Shown here: one piece after another, positions 1 to 7,941 of the stretch
Position numbering within the stretch: position 1 is the first letter of the stretch
How the letters are laid out: each line of letters starts with the position of its first letter
Assembly: GCA_945872855.1 (NCBI GenBank)
Contig: CAMCAW010000006.1
Location: 1 to 48,491, forward strand
Direction: 5' to 3'
DNA from: Rickettsia typhi
GTDB taxonomy: Bacteria > Pseudomonadota > Alphaproteobacteria > Rickettsiales > UBA1997
Length of the DNA: 48,491 bases
Notes under the pieces: model-generated
The model's database searches: none
What the model was told of the DNA's origin: nothing
The model's input: only the letters and a program-made list of their open reading frames with translations
Position numbers and translations under genes: made by a program

Positions 1-41
1 TTCCTAAAATTCAGCTAGACTCTTTCCCTTCAAAAAATCCC

Positions 42-152
42 CTAAAAAACCAACTCTTTTTTTCGTAATTTATCCCCAAAAAAAACCTGCGAAGGCGTTA
101 AATATTTCAACGCTTGATGAGGTCTCTGATAATTATAAAACTCGATAAATAT
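42..152 (-). pseudogene. Transposase C-terminal remnant (IS3/IS481-type integrase core)
   Basis: Reading the minus strand from 152 to a stop at 42-44 gives 36 codons containing YNYQRPHQALKYLTPSQV. This is the typical C-terminal end of DDE integrase-core transposases of the IS3/IS481 type (the Y-N-x-x-R-P-H-Q-A-L-x-Y-L-T-P signature). Nothing upstream continues the domain: the similarity stops at 150-163, inside a perfect 14-bp palindrome, and no catalytic D-D-E region is present. It is therefore a decayed fragment. The exact IS family cannot be settled from the tail alone. Bases 153-287 are very AT-rich, with short tandem AACAT units near 165-180 and a small hairpin near 214-231, and contain no gene that I can support. 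Confidence 0.7.
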
Positions 153-287
153 AGTGCACTATAAACATAACATAACATAAATTAGCCGATTAATAACGGG
201 ATGACAAGATTAGATTATAAGTCTTATAATGTATATTATGTAAAGTAAAGTGCCGAAAGCAATAAACACCGCATACAGGGCTCGCTT

Positions 288-1364
288 TTACTTCCCGTCA
301 CTTCCAAAAACCTCCTTGAGCCTCTCCGTTAAAGCCTCGAAAGAAAACTTATCACATAATCTGGTAAAAGAATGCTTAACCATTTTATTAGCCAATTCAG
401 GATTATTGATAATTTTTTCTACCGCCTCAACAAGTCTATACTCAACATCATGCATCGGCTCTATATTGACCAACAAACCATCGATTTCATTACGCAAAAT
501 CTCTTTTGGTCCATCAGCATTACATGAAATAATTGGTTTAAAAAACTTCATCGCCTCAAGCAAAACCAAACCAAAAGTTTCTCTTCGTGAAGTAAGAAGA
601 AAAATATCGATTGAATCAAAAAACGCTTTTTTGTCTTTAATCCAGCCCAAAAATTCTACTCTATCTTCAACTTGCAACTCTTTTGCTAAATTGCGTAGAA
701 TCACCTCTTCTGGCCCCGCCCCGGCAATTTTCAAAATAAATTTTTTACCGCTAGAATGATTTTCTAAAAGCTTAATTGCCTTGACAGCAAAACGAAATCC
801 CTTCGCTTTATCTAGCCTACCAATTACACCGAGTGTAATTACCTCTTTATCTTGCAAGTTAAGATTTGGCGAGGCTGCAACGGCCCCAGATATGCTTGTT
901 GCGTTATGAATTATAAAACTTTTATCCTCACTTTGTCCGCAATCGATTGTATTAAAAAACATCGGACGATTTACAGAAAGCACAACATCGGCACCAATCG
1001 AGCGCTTCACATTCATGCTGTGATTTACCGCAACTTCAAAAATTTTTTTATTTTTAACTTTTGCAATGGCTTTGCGCGCCAAAATAATTGAGCGACCAGC
1101 GTGAGCTATTACTGCATCGGCGTTGAATTCTTGAAGAATTTTTGTAATTTCCTTAACGGCAAAAATATCGTGATAACCAAAATTATTTTTGATTTTTTTA
1201 AGTGGAATATTGAGCTGTTCAAGCTCTTCGACGTAAGGAGCGTCGTGCCTTGTGATTGCCAAAACTTCATGACCTAAATTATCCCTTAAAATGCGAGCAT
1301 AATCTATAAAAACTTGTTCGGCACCGCCATTTTGCGAGGTTAGAATAATGTTAACAATTCTCAT
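288..1364 (-). CDS. Glycosyltransferase family 4 protein
   Basis: A 358-residue GT-B fold glycosyltransferase. It probably adds a sugar from a nucleotide donor to a lipid or LPS-core acceptor at the inner membrane. The N-terminal domain opens with a glycine-rich acceptor-side loop (NGGAEQ, residues 12-17). The C-terminal donor domain begins near residue 175 (LGVIGRLDKAKG) and carries the E-x7-E motif of the GT4 family (Glu262 and Glu270, RETFGLVLLEAM), followed by DGPKEIL. The length is normal for the family. The ATG at 1364 lies 4 nt after the stop of the GT2 gene, so the two are probably one operon read leftward. The sugar specificity cannot be told from sequence. An LPS or surface-glycan role is inferred from the neighbour. 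Confidence 0.88.
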   Translation of the reverse strand: MRIVNIILTSQNGGAEQVFIDYARILRDNLGHEVLAITRHDAPYVEELEQLNIPLKKIKNNFGYHDIFAVKEITKILQEFNADAVIAHAGRSIILARKAIAKVKNKKIFEVAVNHSMNVKRSIGADVVLSVNRPMFFNTIDCGQSEDKSFIIHNATSISGAVAASPNLNLQDKEVITLGVIGRLDKAKGFRFAVKAIKLLENHSSGKKFILKIAGAGPEEVILRNLAKELQVEDRVEFLGWIKDKKAFFDSIDIFLLTSRRETFGLVLLEAMKFFKPIISCNADGPKEILRNEIDGLLVNIEPMHDVEYRLVEAVEKIINNPELANKMVKHSFTRLCDKFSFEALTERLKEVFGSDGK

Positions 1365-1368
1365 GATT

Positions 1369-2124
1369 TTATTTTTTCAACTTTTCTTTGGCTTTCAAAT
1401 AAGAAATTGTGGGGTAAAGGCCCGCAAGCAGCGCTATTAAAAAACCTACGCCGCCTTCTTTATAGCCTTTTTTAATCACAAAAGATTTAAAAAATCGTAA
1501 CTTAAAGGTGAGCAAAAGATAAAAAACTCCGCCTTTAATTTTTCTTTTCGTGATCATATCATTAGCTTTCCAATTAGTATAGCGATTGAAGCGTGCGATT
1601 AGATCTGCTATATCTTCATCAACCAAATGAACAATTGGATTTTGCAGAGATTTTATTAAGAAATCGCCAGAAAAAGTTGGGTGAATTTCCTTGTCTTCAT
1701 GATATTTTTTAAGGCCACGATAAGTTAAAGTTTGACGTCGCAAAACGCCAAGGGTGCGCAGCCAGCCATATTTTATCCATCTGGCGCCAATATAATTTGC
1801 GATGGGAATATAGAATCCACAAGGCTCTGCAGCATTTGTAGCTTGCTTAATTTCGCGCGCTAATTCTTGAGAAATTCTTTCATCGGCATCAATTTCTAAA
1901 ATCCATTCATGGCTTGCGGCAGCTAGAGCCACATTGCGCCGCTCTCCTTCAATATTCCACGATCCAGCGATAATTTTATTGGCAAACTTTTTGGCAATTG
2001 CCTCTGATGCATCTGTGCACTTATCTAGCACAACAACGATTTCATCAGCAAAATCAAGGCTTTTCAGGCATTCTTCTAGCTTTTTTTCTTCATTATGCGC
2101 GACAATTACGGCGGAGATTTTCAT
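1369..2124 (-). CDS. Glycosyltransferase family 2 protein (WaaE/LgtF-like)
   Basis: A 251-residue GT-A fold enzyme. It starts with the family-2 nucleotide-binding strand (MKISAVIVAHNEE) and has the metal-binding DxD motif at Asp79-Ala-Asp81 (EIDADERI). The layout and the C-terminal part, including the basic, aromatic stretch around residues 190-225, resemble LPS-core beta-1,4-glucosyltransferases of the WaaE/KdtX/LgtF group. That points to adding glucose or heptose-linked sugars to LPS inner core at the cytoplasmic face of the inner membrane. It is the first gene of a leftward pair, with the GT4 gene starting 4 nt after its stop. The exact acceptor is unknown. Confidence 0.85.
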   Translation of the reverse strand: MKISAVIVAHNEEKKLEECLKSLDFADEIVVVLDKCTDASEAIAKKFANKIIAGSWNIEGERRNVALAAASHEWILEIDADERISQELAREIKQATNAAEPCGFYIPIANYIGARWIKYGWLRTLGVLRRQTLTYRGLKKYHEDKEIHPTFSGDFLIKSLQNPIVHLVDEDIADLIARFNRYTNWKANDMITKRKIKGGVFYLLLTFKLRFFKSFVIKKGYKEGGVGFLIALLAGLYPTISYLKAKEKLKK

Positions 2125-2178
2125 TTTTTATGGTATGAATAATTGACTTGAAAAGCGCGCTAATTTAGGCTGTAAAAC

Positions 2179-2904
2179 ATGCAAATGTCAAAAAGAAAAT
2201 TCATTAAAATTGGCTTACTTTCAACTGGACTTTTATTAAGCGCTTGCAAAATAAAAGCTTTTGATCGTTTGTCAAAAAATCATAATAAAAATTTAGGAGA
2301 AAAAACTATGCCCTTTGAATTGCCTGCTTTGCCTTACGCCAAGAACGCTCTAGCGCCTCATATCAGCGAAAACACAATTAATTTTCACTACGGAAAGCAT
2401 CATCAAGCCTATGTTACAAATTTAAATAACTTGATTTCTGGCACAGATTTAGCGGGTAAATCGCTCGAAGAAATTATTAAAATTAGCCACGCAGATAAAA
2501 CTAAAGTAGGCATTTTTAATAATTCGGCGCAGGTTTGGAATCACACTTTTTATTGGCATTCAATGAAGCCAAATGGTGGCGGAAAGCCATCTGGCGAGGT
2601 TTTAGCGAAGATTGAAAGCGATTTCGGTTCTTACGAAAACTTTGTTACAGAATTTAAAAATGCTGGTGCAACTCAGTTTGGCTCTGGTTGGGCGTGGCTT
2701 GTGCTTGATGACGAAAAATTAAAAATTGTTAAAACTGGTAATGCCGAAACTCCCCTCACCTCTACAGCCAAGCCATTGATGACCATGGACGTTTGGGAGC
2801 ACGCTTATTACCTAGACTTTCAAAATGCTCGCCCTACTTACATCGACACCTTTTTGAACCATTTGGTTAATTGGGATTTTGTCGCAAAAAATTTGAAGGC
2901 ATAG
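2179..2904 (+). CDS. sodB: Superoxide dismutase [Fe] with an export-like N-terminal extension
   Basis: Converts superoxide to oxygen and hydrogen peroxide. Metal ligands are His70, His122, Asp204 and His208 (FHYGKHH, WNHTFYW, DVWEHAYYLDF). The SAQVWNHTFYW context is of the iron type. The canonical domain begins at Met44 (MPFELPALPYAK) and is 198 residues long, like normal SodB. The 43 residues before it look like a signal peptide: SKRKFIK, then a hydrophobic core, then LLSAC, a lipobox-like site with Cys23. The internal ATG at 2308 has the best Shine-Dalgarno in the region (AGGAG at 2295-2299, 8 nt away), whereas the ATG at 2179 has only a weak AGG. Both a lipidated and a cytosolic form are possible. 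hisB starts 6 nt downstream. Confidence 0.93.
   Translation: MQMSKRKFIKIGLLSTGLLLSACKIKAFDRLSKNHNKNLGEKTMPFELPALPYAKNALAPHISENTINFHYGKHHQAYVTNLNNLISGTDLAGKSLEEIIKISHADKTKVGIFNNSAQVWNHTFYWHSMKPNGGGKPSGEVLAKIESDFGSYENFVTEFKNAGATQFGSGWAWLVLDDEKLKIVKTGNAETPLTSTAKPLMTMDVWEHAYYLDFQNARPTYIDTFLNHLVNWDFVAKNLKA
2295..2310 (+). promoter_or_regulatory. Strong internal ribosome binding site and start inside sodB
   Basis: AGGAG at 2295-2299 lies 8 nt before an in-frame ATG at 2308-2310, which is the start that standard cytosolic Fe-SODs would use. Most genes in this window have no recognisable Shine-Dalgarno, so this site is notable. It suggests that translation can begin at codon 44 of the longer frame and give a protein without the signal-like extension. 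Confidence 0.6.
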
Positions 2905-2910
2905 TTTCAG

Positions 2911-3498
2911 ATGCGCACAGCAAAATTTGAACGCAACACAAAAGAAACGCTAATCAAGGTTGAAGTTAATCTTGATGGAAGCGGAGCCTATAAAATCAAC
3001 ACTGGAATCGGCTTTCTTAATCACATGATTGAGCAACTTTCGCATCATAGTTTAATCGATATTTCGCTTGAAGTTAAGGGTGATTTGCACGTTGATTTTC
3101 ATCACACCACAGAGGATTCTGCCATTGCAGTTGGTGAGGCTGTAAGGCTGGCGCTTGGCGACAAAAAAGGCATCACGCGTTTTGGTCACGCTTATATTCC
3201 AATGGATGAGGCTTTAAGCCGCGTCGTTATTGATTTATCGGGCCGCTCTTATCCAGTTTGGAAATGCAAATTTGAACGCGATAAAGTTGGCGATATGGAT
3301 TGCGAGCTCTTCCGCGAGTGGTTCTTCGCTTTCGCTTCAGCAGTTGGCTGCAATTTGCATATCGAAAATCTTTATGGCGTAAACAATCATCACATTGTTG
3401 AATCATGCTTCAAAGGCTTGGCCCGGGCGCTTCGCCAAGCAATCACAATTGATGAAAGAAAGCGTGATGCAATAGCTTCTACAAAAGGAGTTTTGTAG
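2911..3498 (+). CDS. hisB: Imidazoleglycerol-phosphate dehydratase
   Basis: A 195-residue single-domain HisB, which dehydrates imidazole glycerol phosphate to imidazole acetol phosphate in histidine biosynthesis. The two manganese-binding repeats are visible: [14 protein letters not shown] around residues 67-80 and [16 protein letters not shown] in the second half. The N-terminal FERNTKET and the glycine-rich [12 protein letters not shown] segment are also typical. There is no fused phosphatase domain, as usual for alphaproteobacteria. It starts 6 nt after sodB, so the two are probably co-transcribed. No other his gene is in the window, so the pathway must be elsewhere or incomplete. The 104-nt gap after it holds no gene that I can support. 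Confidence 0.95.
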   Translation: MRTAKFERNTKETLIKVEVNLDGSGAYKINTGIGFLNHMIEQLSHHSLIDISLEVKGDLHVDFHHTTEDSAIAVGEAVRLALGDKKGITRFGHAYIPMDEALSRVVIDLSGRSYPVWKCKFERDKVGDMDCELFREWFFAFASAVGCNLHIENLYGVNNHHIVESCFKGLARALRQAITIDERKRDAIASTKGVL

Positions 3499-3602
3499 TT
3501 AAATCTTCTGCGATACTTACATTGTAAAGGCAGCGTAAGTTCTGTAGTATTTTTAAAATGCAATGTCTCTTGCCATAAATAAAAAATTATTAAAAAGAAC
3601 AA

Positions 3603-4559
3603 ATGTTGCTATCCGAAATTGCAAAGAACAAAAACCTCTCCAAGCCAGTAATCTACGGCATTTCTGGTTCTAACATCAGTGATGAAGAAAAATATTTTTT
3701 CTCAAAAAATGGCTGCGTTGGGTTTATTCTTTTTGCGCGAAATATTCAAAATAAAGAGCAGTTAAAAAATCTTACTTCGTCACTTAAAGAATTGATGGGT
3801 GGCGAGGTTTTAATTCTTGTAGATCAAGAAGGCGGAAGGGTTGCGCGCCTTAAAGAACCGCACTGGAAATGCTATCCTGCGGGAGAATTTTTTGCGTCGC
3901 TTTATCAAGAAAATCAGCAACAGGCTTTAGAGGTGCTATATAAAAATTTTCAAGAAATCGCCAACGATTTAGTTGAAGTTGGAATCAATATTGATTGCGC
4001 CCCAGTGCTTGATATTCTTACTTCGAAGACACATCAAATTATTGGCGATCGCGCTTATGGAAAAGATGTTGAGCAAGTTACGGCATTGGCAAAAAAAGTT
4101 TGCGAAGGCTTGTTATCAAAAAAAGTTTATCCTGTTATCAAACACATTCCGGGCCACGGCCGCGCTGCCTCCGATAGCCATTTAGAATTGCCAATTGTCG
4201 ATGCTTCATTAGAAGAATTGCGCAAAACAGATTTTGCGGTTTTCAAAAATTTCACCGAACAAAAATTTGCAATGACCGCGCATGTGCTTTTCACGGCACT
4301 TGATAAAAATAAATGCGCAACAATTTCACCAACAATCATCAAATTAATTCGCGAAGAAATTGGGTTTAAAAATATTTTGATGAGCGACGATTTGTCTATG
4401 AAAGCCCTTGGCGGAAGCTTTGGCGAGCGCACAGAAGCGGTCTTGAAAGCTGGCTGCGATTTAGTGTTGCATTGCAATGGCGATATGCAAGAGATGCTTG
4501 AAATCAATAAAAAGCTGCCAATGGTTAGTGATGAATTTTTAGAAAAACTTGTTGCTTGA
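3603..4559 (+). CDS. nagZ: Beta-N-acetylhexosaminidase (glycoside hydrolase family 3)
   Basis: A 318-residue cytoplasmic NagZ. It removes N-acetylglucosamine from anhydromuropeptides during peptidoglycan recycling. The GH3 signature KHIPGHGRAASDSHLELP is at about residues 180-197 and supplies the mobile-loop Asp-His pair. The catalytic nucleophile Asp lies in MSDDLSMKAL at about residue 262. VDQEGGRVARL near residue 76 is the usual NagZ substrate loop. The length is normal. The ATG at 3603 is the only good start. The stop is TGA, which shows the standard genetic code. RNase D follows 31 nt downstream, so the gene may be transcribed with it. Confidence 0.95.
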   Translation: MLLSEIAKNKNLSKPVIYGISGSNISDEEKYFFSKNGCVGFILFARNIQNKEQLKNLTSSLKELMGGEVLILVDQEGGRVARLKEPHWKCYPAGEFFASLYQENQQQALEVLYKNFQEIANDLVEVGINIDCAPVLDILTSKTHQIIGDRAYGKDVEQVTALAKKVCEGLLSKKVYPVIKHIPGHGRAASDSHLELPIVDASLEELRKTDFAVFKNFTEQKFAMTAHVLFTALDKNKCATISPTIIKLIREEIGFKNILMSDDLSMKALGGSFGERTEAVLKAGCDLVLHCNGDMQEMLEINKKLPMVSDEFLEKLVA

Positions 4560-4590
4560 GTATCAAAATAAATAACTTTAGAAAATAAAA

Positions 4591-5208
4591 ATGACTAACT
4601 TCGTCTATAAAAATGATTTGCCAAGCGACCTTGATTTGCAAGGCTCTATCGCCATTGACACCGAAACAATGGGCCTCAAAACCAAGCGCGATCGTCTTTG
4701 TCTTGTGCAAATTTCTACTGGCGATGGCAATGCTCATTTGGTGCAGTTTGATTCCAGCTTAAACTACAGCGCGCCGAATTTAAAAAAATTATTGTCTAAC
4801 AATACAATTCTCAAAATTTTTCACTTTGCACGTTTTGATATTGCTGCTTTGAATTATTATTTAGATCTTGATATAAAAAATATTTATTGCACCAAAATCG
4901 CCTCCAAGCTTACGCGCACCTACACTGAATCACATGGCCTTAAAGCTTTATGCGACGAACTTCTTTCGGTTGAGCTTTCAAAAAAACAACAATCTTCTGA
5001 TTGGGGCGCCGTCGAACTTTCTGCAAACCAAATAAAATACGCTGCTTCTGATGTTTTGTATTTACACAGGTTAAAAGAAAAATTAGATGAAATGCTGCAA
5101 AGAACTGGTCGCGAAGAAATTTTTAAAGCATGCATAGAATTCTTGCCGATTCGCGCCAAGCTTGACTTAGAAGGCTTTGACGAGGTTGATATTTTTGCTC
5201 ATCAATAA
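4591..5208 (+). CDS. rnd: Ribonuclease D, short form
   Basis: A 205-residue 3'-5' exoribonuclease of the DEDDy group, acting on tRNA precursors and other structured RNAs. Exo I is Asp23 and Glu25 (IDTETMGL), Exo II is Asp83 (FHFARFDIAAL), and Exo III has Tyr150 and Asp154 (YAASDVLYL). The C-terminal HRDC domains of enterobacterial RNase D are absent. Short single-domain forms of this kind are common in alphaproteobacteria, so this is not a truncation. It lies between nagZ and a small lipoprotein gene on the same strand. Confidence 0.93.
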   Translation: MTNFVYKNDLPSDLDLQGSIAIDTETMGLKTKRDRLCLVQISTGDGNAHLVQFDSSLNYSAPNLKKLLSNNTILKIFHFARFDIAALNYYLDLDIKNIYCTKIASKLTRTYTESHGLKALCDELLSVELSKKQQSSDWGAVELSANQIKYAASDVLYLHRLKEKLDEMLQRTGREEIFKACIEFLPIRAKLDLEGFDEVDIFAHQ

Positions 5209-5237
5209 ATAAATTTTTGCACATAACCAAAAATATC

Positions 5238-5660
5238 ATGTCTAGAATTATTGTAATTTTTCTCACGTCATTCGCCCTACTCTCATGCTCTTCATACAAG
5301 CCAATCCTCGACCAAAACGAAAAATATTTTCAAGTAGGAAAGGAAGACGCACAAAAAGATATTGATCAATGCGTTGCAGCTGGCGATGAATATCTTAAGC
5401 AATATAAAACGCAGCGCGCCTTGAAGGAAGCGGGCCGCAAAGCCGTGATCGGTGCAGTTATTGGTACAACAGTAGGATTTCTTTTTGGCGGAAATGTAAG
5501 ATCGCTAGCAAAAGGAGCTCTTGTAGGAACTGGCGTTGGCGCCGCTGTAGGTGGCCTTGGGGTTATTGGCGAAGATAAAGTTAGCCCAGATCATATCAAG
5601 CAGCGCTATGTTTCAAATTGCTTGGGACGCAAGGGTTATCAGGTTATTGGGTGGGAATAA
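5238..5660 (+). CDS. Glycine-zipper lipoprotein
   Basis: A 140-residue envelope protein. From the ATG at 5238 it has a signal peptide ending in a lipobox-like LLSCSS, so it is probably lipidated. It has a soluble stretch, then a glycine-zipper segment of two helices rich in GxxxG spacing (AVIGAVIGTTVGFLFGG and ALVGTGVGAAVGGLG), and a conserved-looking C-terminus with Cys (SNCLGRKGYQVIGWE). It resembles the small glycine-zipper outer-membrane lipoproteins of proteobacteria, whose roles are mostly structural and often unknown. A TTG at 5217 would add seven residues before the signal peptide, so I prefer the ATG. It converges on hslU with a gap of 3 nt. Confidence 0.75.
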   Translation: MSRIIVIFLTSFALLSCSSYKPILDQNEKYFQVGKEDAQKDIDQCVAAGDEYLKQYKTQRALKEAGRKAVIGAVIGTTVGFLFGGNVRSLAKGALVGTGVGAAVGGLGVIGEDKVSPDHIKQRYVSNCLGRKGYQVIGWE

Positions 5661-5663
5661 ACA

Positions 5664-7007
5664 TTACAAAATAAACTTCGATAAATCTGTTTTTCCCGAA
5701 GCCAATTCTCCCAGATGCTCGTCAACATATTTTTGGTTAATATCAACCAAAGTGCCCGCTTTCATTTCTGATGCTTCAAAACTCACCTCTTCAAGAATTT
5801 TTTCTAACATAGTGTGAAGCCTACGCGCACCTATATTCTCAACTTCACTATTTATTCTGTAAGCGATTTTTGCAACTTGCTTGATACCGTCATCGCTAAA
5901 TTTTAACCGCACATTTTCAACTGCCATCAAAGCAACATATTGCTTGATTAAACTTGATTCTGGCTCGGTTAAAATGCGCGTAAAATCTTCTTCGGTAAGC
6001 GGATTTAATTGCACGCGAATTGGAAAACGACCTTGCAATTCTGGCAATAAATCTGATGGTTTTGCCGCATAAAAAGACCCAGAAGCGATAAACAAAATAT
6101 GATCAGTTTTGATGAGGCCATATTTAGTGCTAACTGTCGTGCCTTCAACCAATGGCAATAAATCGCGCTGCACCCCTTCGCGTGAAACGTCGCCGCCTTT
6201 TAAACCTTCGCGGGCACAAATTTTATCGATCTCGTCGATGAAAACTATGCCGTCATTTTCCACTGATTTTAGCGCTTCTTTTGTGGCTTTATCTTCATCA
6301 ATCATCTTGTTCGATTCTTCATCAGTCAGCGATTTATAAGCATCGGCAACTGTCATGCGGGCTTTCTTTTTCTTGTCGCCGCCCATTGCTTTGCCAAGCA
6401 TTTCGGTAATATTGATCATGCCGATATGGCCACCCGGAACATCAAAACCACTAGAAAGAGGGCCCGAATCAAGAACGTCAATCTCTATTTCTTGCTCGTC
6501 AAGCTCGCCAGCATCAAGCTGTTTAGCAAATTTTTCGCGCGTTTCATCAAGCGCATTTTCTCCAACCAAAACTTTTAGGATTTTCTTCTTCGCATGCTCT
6601 TTAGCCTTTTCTTCAACATTTTTTTTCAGGCGCGTTTTTATATCTTTTACCGCCACCTCCATTAAATCGCGAATGATCGATTCAACATCGCGGCCAACAT
6701 AACCAACTTCGGTAAATTTAGTGGCTTCAACCTTGATGAATGGCGCATTGGCAAGCTTTGCCAAACGACGCGCAATTTCGGTTTTTCCAACGCCAGTTGG
6801 CCCAATGCACATGATATTTTTCGGCAGAATATCTTCGCGAAGCGGGCTAGCAACCAACTTGCGGCGATAACGATTGCGCAGCGCAATAGCCACAGCCTTC
6901 TTCGCATCTTTTTGTCCAATAATATAACGATCCAACTCCTCAACAATTTGCTTTGGCGTAAGCCCATGTGGCAGAAGGATTGCGGCGTTTTTTTGTTTTT
7001 TACTCAT
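5664..7007 (-). CDS. hslU: ATP-dependent protease ATPase subunit HslU
   Basis: A 447-residue AAA+ unfoldase that feeds substrates to the HslV peptidase. It has Walker A GPTGVGKT at residues 69-76, an I-domain of charged helices in the middle, Walker [12 protein letters not shown], and the C-terminal sensor-2 region ending LSKFIL, which inserts into HslV. I chose the ATG at 7007 ([21 protein letters not shown]). A longer frame to 7064 has no homology in its first 19 residues. The start overlaps the stop of a 43-residue membrane peptide gene in the arrangement AATGAGTAA. HslV, usually just upstream, is not in this window. Confidence 0.95.
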   Translation of the reverse strand: MSKKQKNAAILLPHGLTPKQIVEELDRYIIGQKDAKKAVAIALRNRYRRKLVASPLREDILPKNIMCIGPTGVGKTEIARRLAKLANAPFIKVEATKFTEVGYVGRDVESIIRDLMEVAVKDIKTRLKKNVEEKAKEHAKKKILKVLVGENALDETREKFAKQLDAGELDEQEIEIDVLDSGPLSSGFDVPGGHIGMINITEMLGKAMGGDKKKKARMTVADAYKSLTDEESNKMIDEDKATKEALKSVENDGIVFIDEIDKICAREGLKGGDVSREGVQRDLLPLVEGTTVSTKYGLIKTDHILFIASGSFYAAKPSDLLPELQGRFPIRVQLNPLTEEDFTRILTEPESSLIKQYVALMAVENVRLKFSDDGIKQVAKIAYRINSEVENIGARRLHTMLEKILEEVSFEASEMKAGTLVDINQKYVDEHLGELASGKTDLSKFIL

Positions 7008-7131
7008 TGTTTGATTTTTTTTGTGAGTTATCGACTTTTGTAACGCCATCAAAACTAGCGGCATTCAACAAAAACATCAATATTACAACTGCAAGACTAG
7101 TTAGAATTATTACAAGAAAAATTTTCATCAT
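7000..7131 (-). CDS. Small single-span membrane peptide, overlapping hslU
   Basis: A 43-residue frame. It starts at ATG ATG (7131 and 7128), has a hydrophobic helix at about residues 3-22 ([20 protein letters not shown]), and ends in a short hydrophilic tail with Lys and Asn. Its stop TAA lies inside the hslU start region (AATGAGTAA), an 8-nt overlap typical of translational coupling. It begins 10 nt after the engB stop. It therefore fills the whole engB-hslU gap in an operon-like way, which supports a real gene. I do not recognise the family. A signal-anchor peptide or a leader for hslU are both possible. Confidence 0.5.
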   Translation of the reverse strand: MMKIFLVIILTSLAVVILMFLLNAASFDGVTKVDNSQKKSNNE

Positions 7132-7141
7132 CAATGTTAAT

Positions 7142-7786
7142 TTATAAATGCGAAAGCACTTCAACAATTTCATTTTTAATTTCGTTCAATCCCTGATCTT
7201 TCTTGCTGGAGGTTAAAATAATTTTTGGATGCAAAGCCGCCCAACTCTTGGCCTCTTCACGAATTTTTGCCTCAGCAATTTCTAATTTTCTGCGATCCAT
7301 TTTATCAATTTTTGTTAGAATAATTTGAAAATTAATGCCAACGCTATTGAAAATATTCGCCATATCGTGATCAGATTTTTTCAATCCCTTAACTGGATCG
7401 ATCAATAAAAAAACACGCTTCAATTGTTGCCTCTTCGCAAAATATTCAAAACTTGTGCGTTGCCAATTAGCAATATGCTTATCAGCGGCCTTAGCAAAGC
7501 CATAGCCGGGCATGTCAACAATCATCACGCGCGCCGATAACAAAAAGAAATTAAGCTGACGCGTGCGCCCCGGAGTATTTGAAACAATCGCAACTTTTTG
7601 TGAAGTAAGCGCATTCACCAAGCTAGATTTTCCAACATTCGAAGCGCCAATAAAAGCAAATTCTGGATAATGAGTTTCAGGAAATTGCGAAGAATTATGT
7701 GCACCCAAAATAAACTCACAGCTTTGCTCGCCGTGAGAAGGAAAAATTTTATTTATATCGATTTTTTTAGTCATGAATTTATTCAT
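7142..7786 (-). CDS. engB: Ribosome biogenesis GTP-binding protein EngB/YihA
   Basis: A 214-residue TRAFAC GTPase needed for assembly of the large ribosomal subunit. G1 is GASNVGKSS at residues 47-55, the G2/G3 region includes TPGRTRQLNFF and DMPGYGFA, and G4 is TKID. The length is normal. Starts at 7786 or 7774 (Met5) are both possible, and neither has a Shine-Dalgarno. The ATG at 7786 sits exactly at the edge of a 156-nt giant hairpin that separates it from rimK, so ribosome access may be affected. It is followed by the small membrane peptide gene and hslU. Confidence 0.93.
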   Translation of the reverse strand: MNKFMTKKIDINKIFPSHGEQSCEFILGAHNSSQFPETHYPEFAFIGASNVGKSSLVNALTSQKVAIVSNTPGRTRQLNFFLLSARVMIVDMPGYGFAKAADKHIANWQRTSFEYFAKRQQLKRVFLLIDPVKGLKKSDHDMANIFNSVGINFQIILTKIDKMDRRKLEIAEAKIREEAKSWAALHPKIILTSSKKDQGLNEIKNEIVEVLSHL

Positions 7787-7941
7787 TAAATTTTTAAGAA
7801 TTACTCAAGAAGAGAAAGGCTTTTCAACTTCCTTCCTTTTGTCTAAAAAACGCCGCTCACGCCACGGCGATGCAGGCCCTTTAGATAAAAGGAAGGAAGT
7901 TGAAAAGCCTTTCTCTTCTTGAGTAATTCTTAAAAATTTAA
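7786..7941. repeat. Giant intergenic hairpin with 62-bp stem (IR1)
   Basis: Bases 7786-7847 are the reverse complement of 7880-7941 over 62 positions with a single mismatch (G/A, a G-U wobble in RNA). The 32-nt loop 7848-7879 contains the 16-nt core CCGCTCACGCCACGGC (7853-7868). Its reverse complement occurs in the loop of the second hairpin at 12719-12840. The arms include the rimK stop codon on one side and reach the A of the engB start codon on the other. The loop can itself fold (CGCCG pairing with CGGCG). The loop is GC-rich while the arms match the AT-rich surroundings. It may act as a terminator or processing site, but it is far longer than a normal terminator. Confidence 0.95.

Noticed and set aside
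165..231. AACAT tandem units and a short hairpin (ATTATAAG/CTTATAAT)
   Set aside because: Too short and AT-rich to separate from background; no gene or IS end could be tied to them.
250..759. Plus-strand open frame of 169 codons over the GT4 gene
   Set aside because: It is a mirror frame of a well-supported glycosyltransferase, has no recognisable domain, and its composition is that of an antisense frame.
6355..6702. Plus-strand serine- and proline-rich frame inside hslU
   Set aside because: It is antisense to the conserved HslU I-domain. Serine/phenylalanine-rich content is typical of shadows of charged helices.
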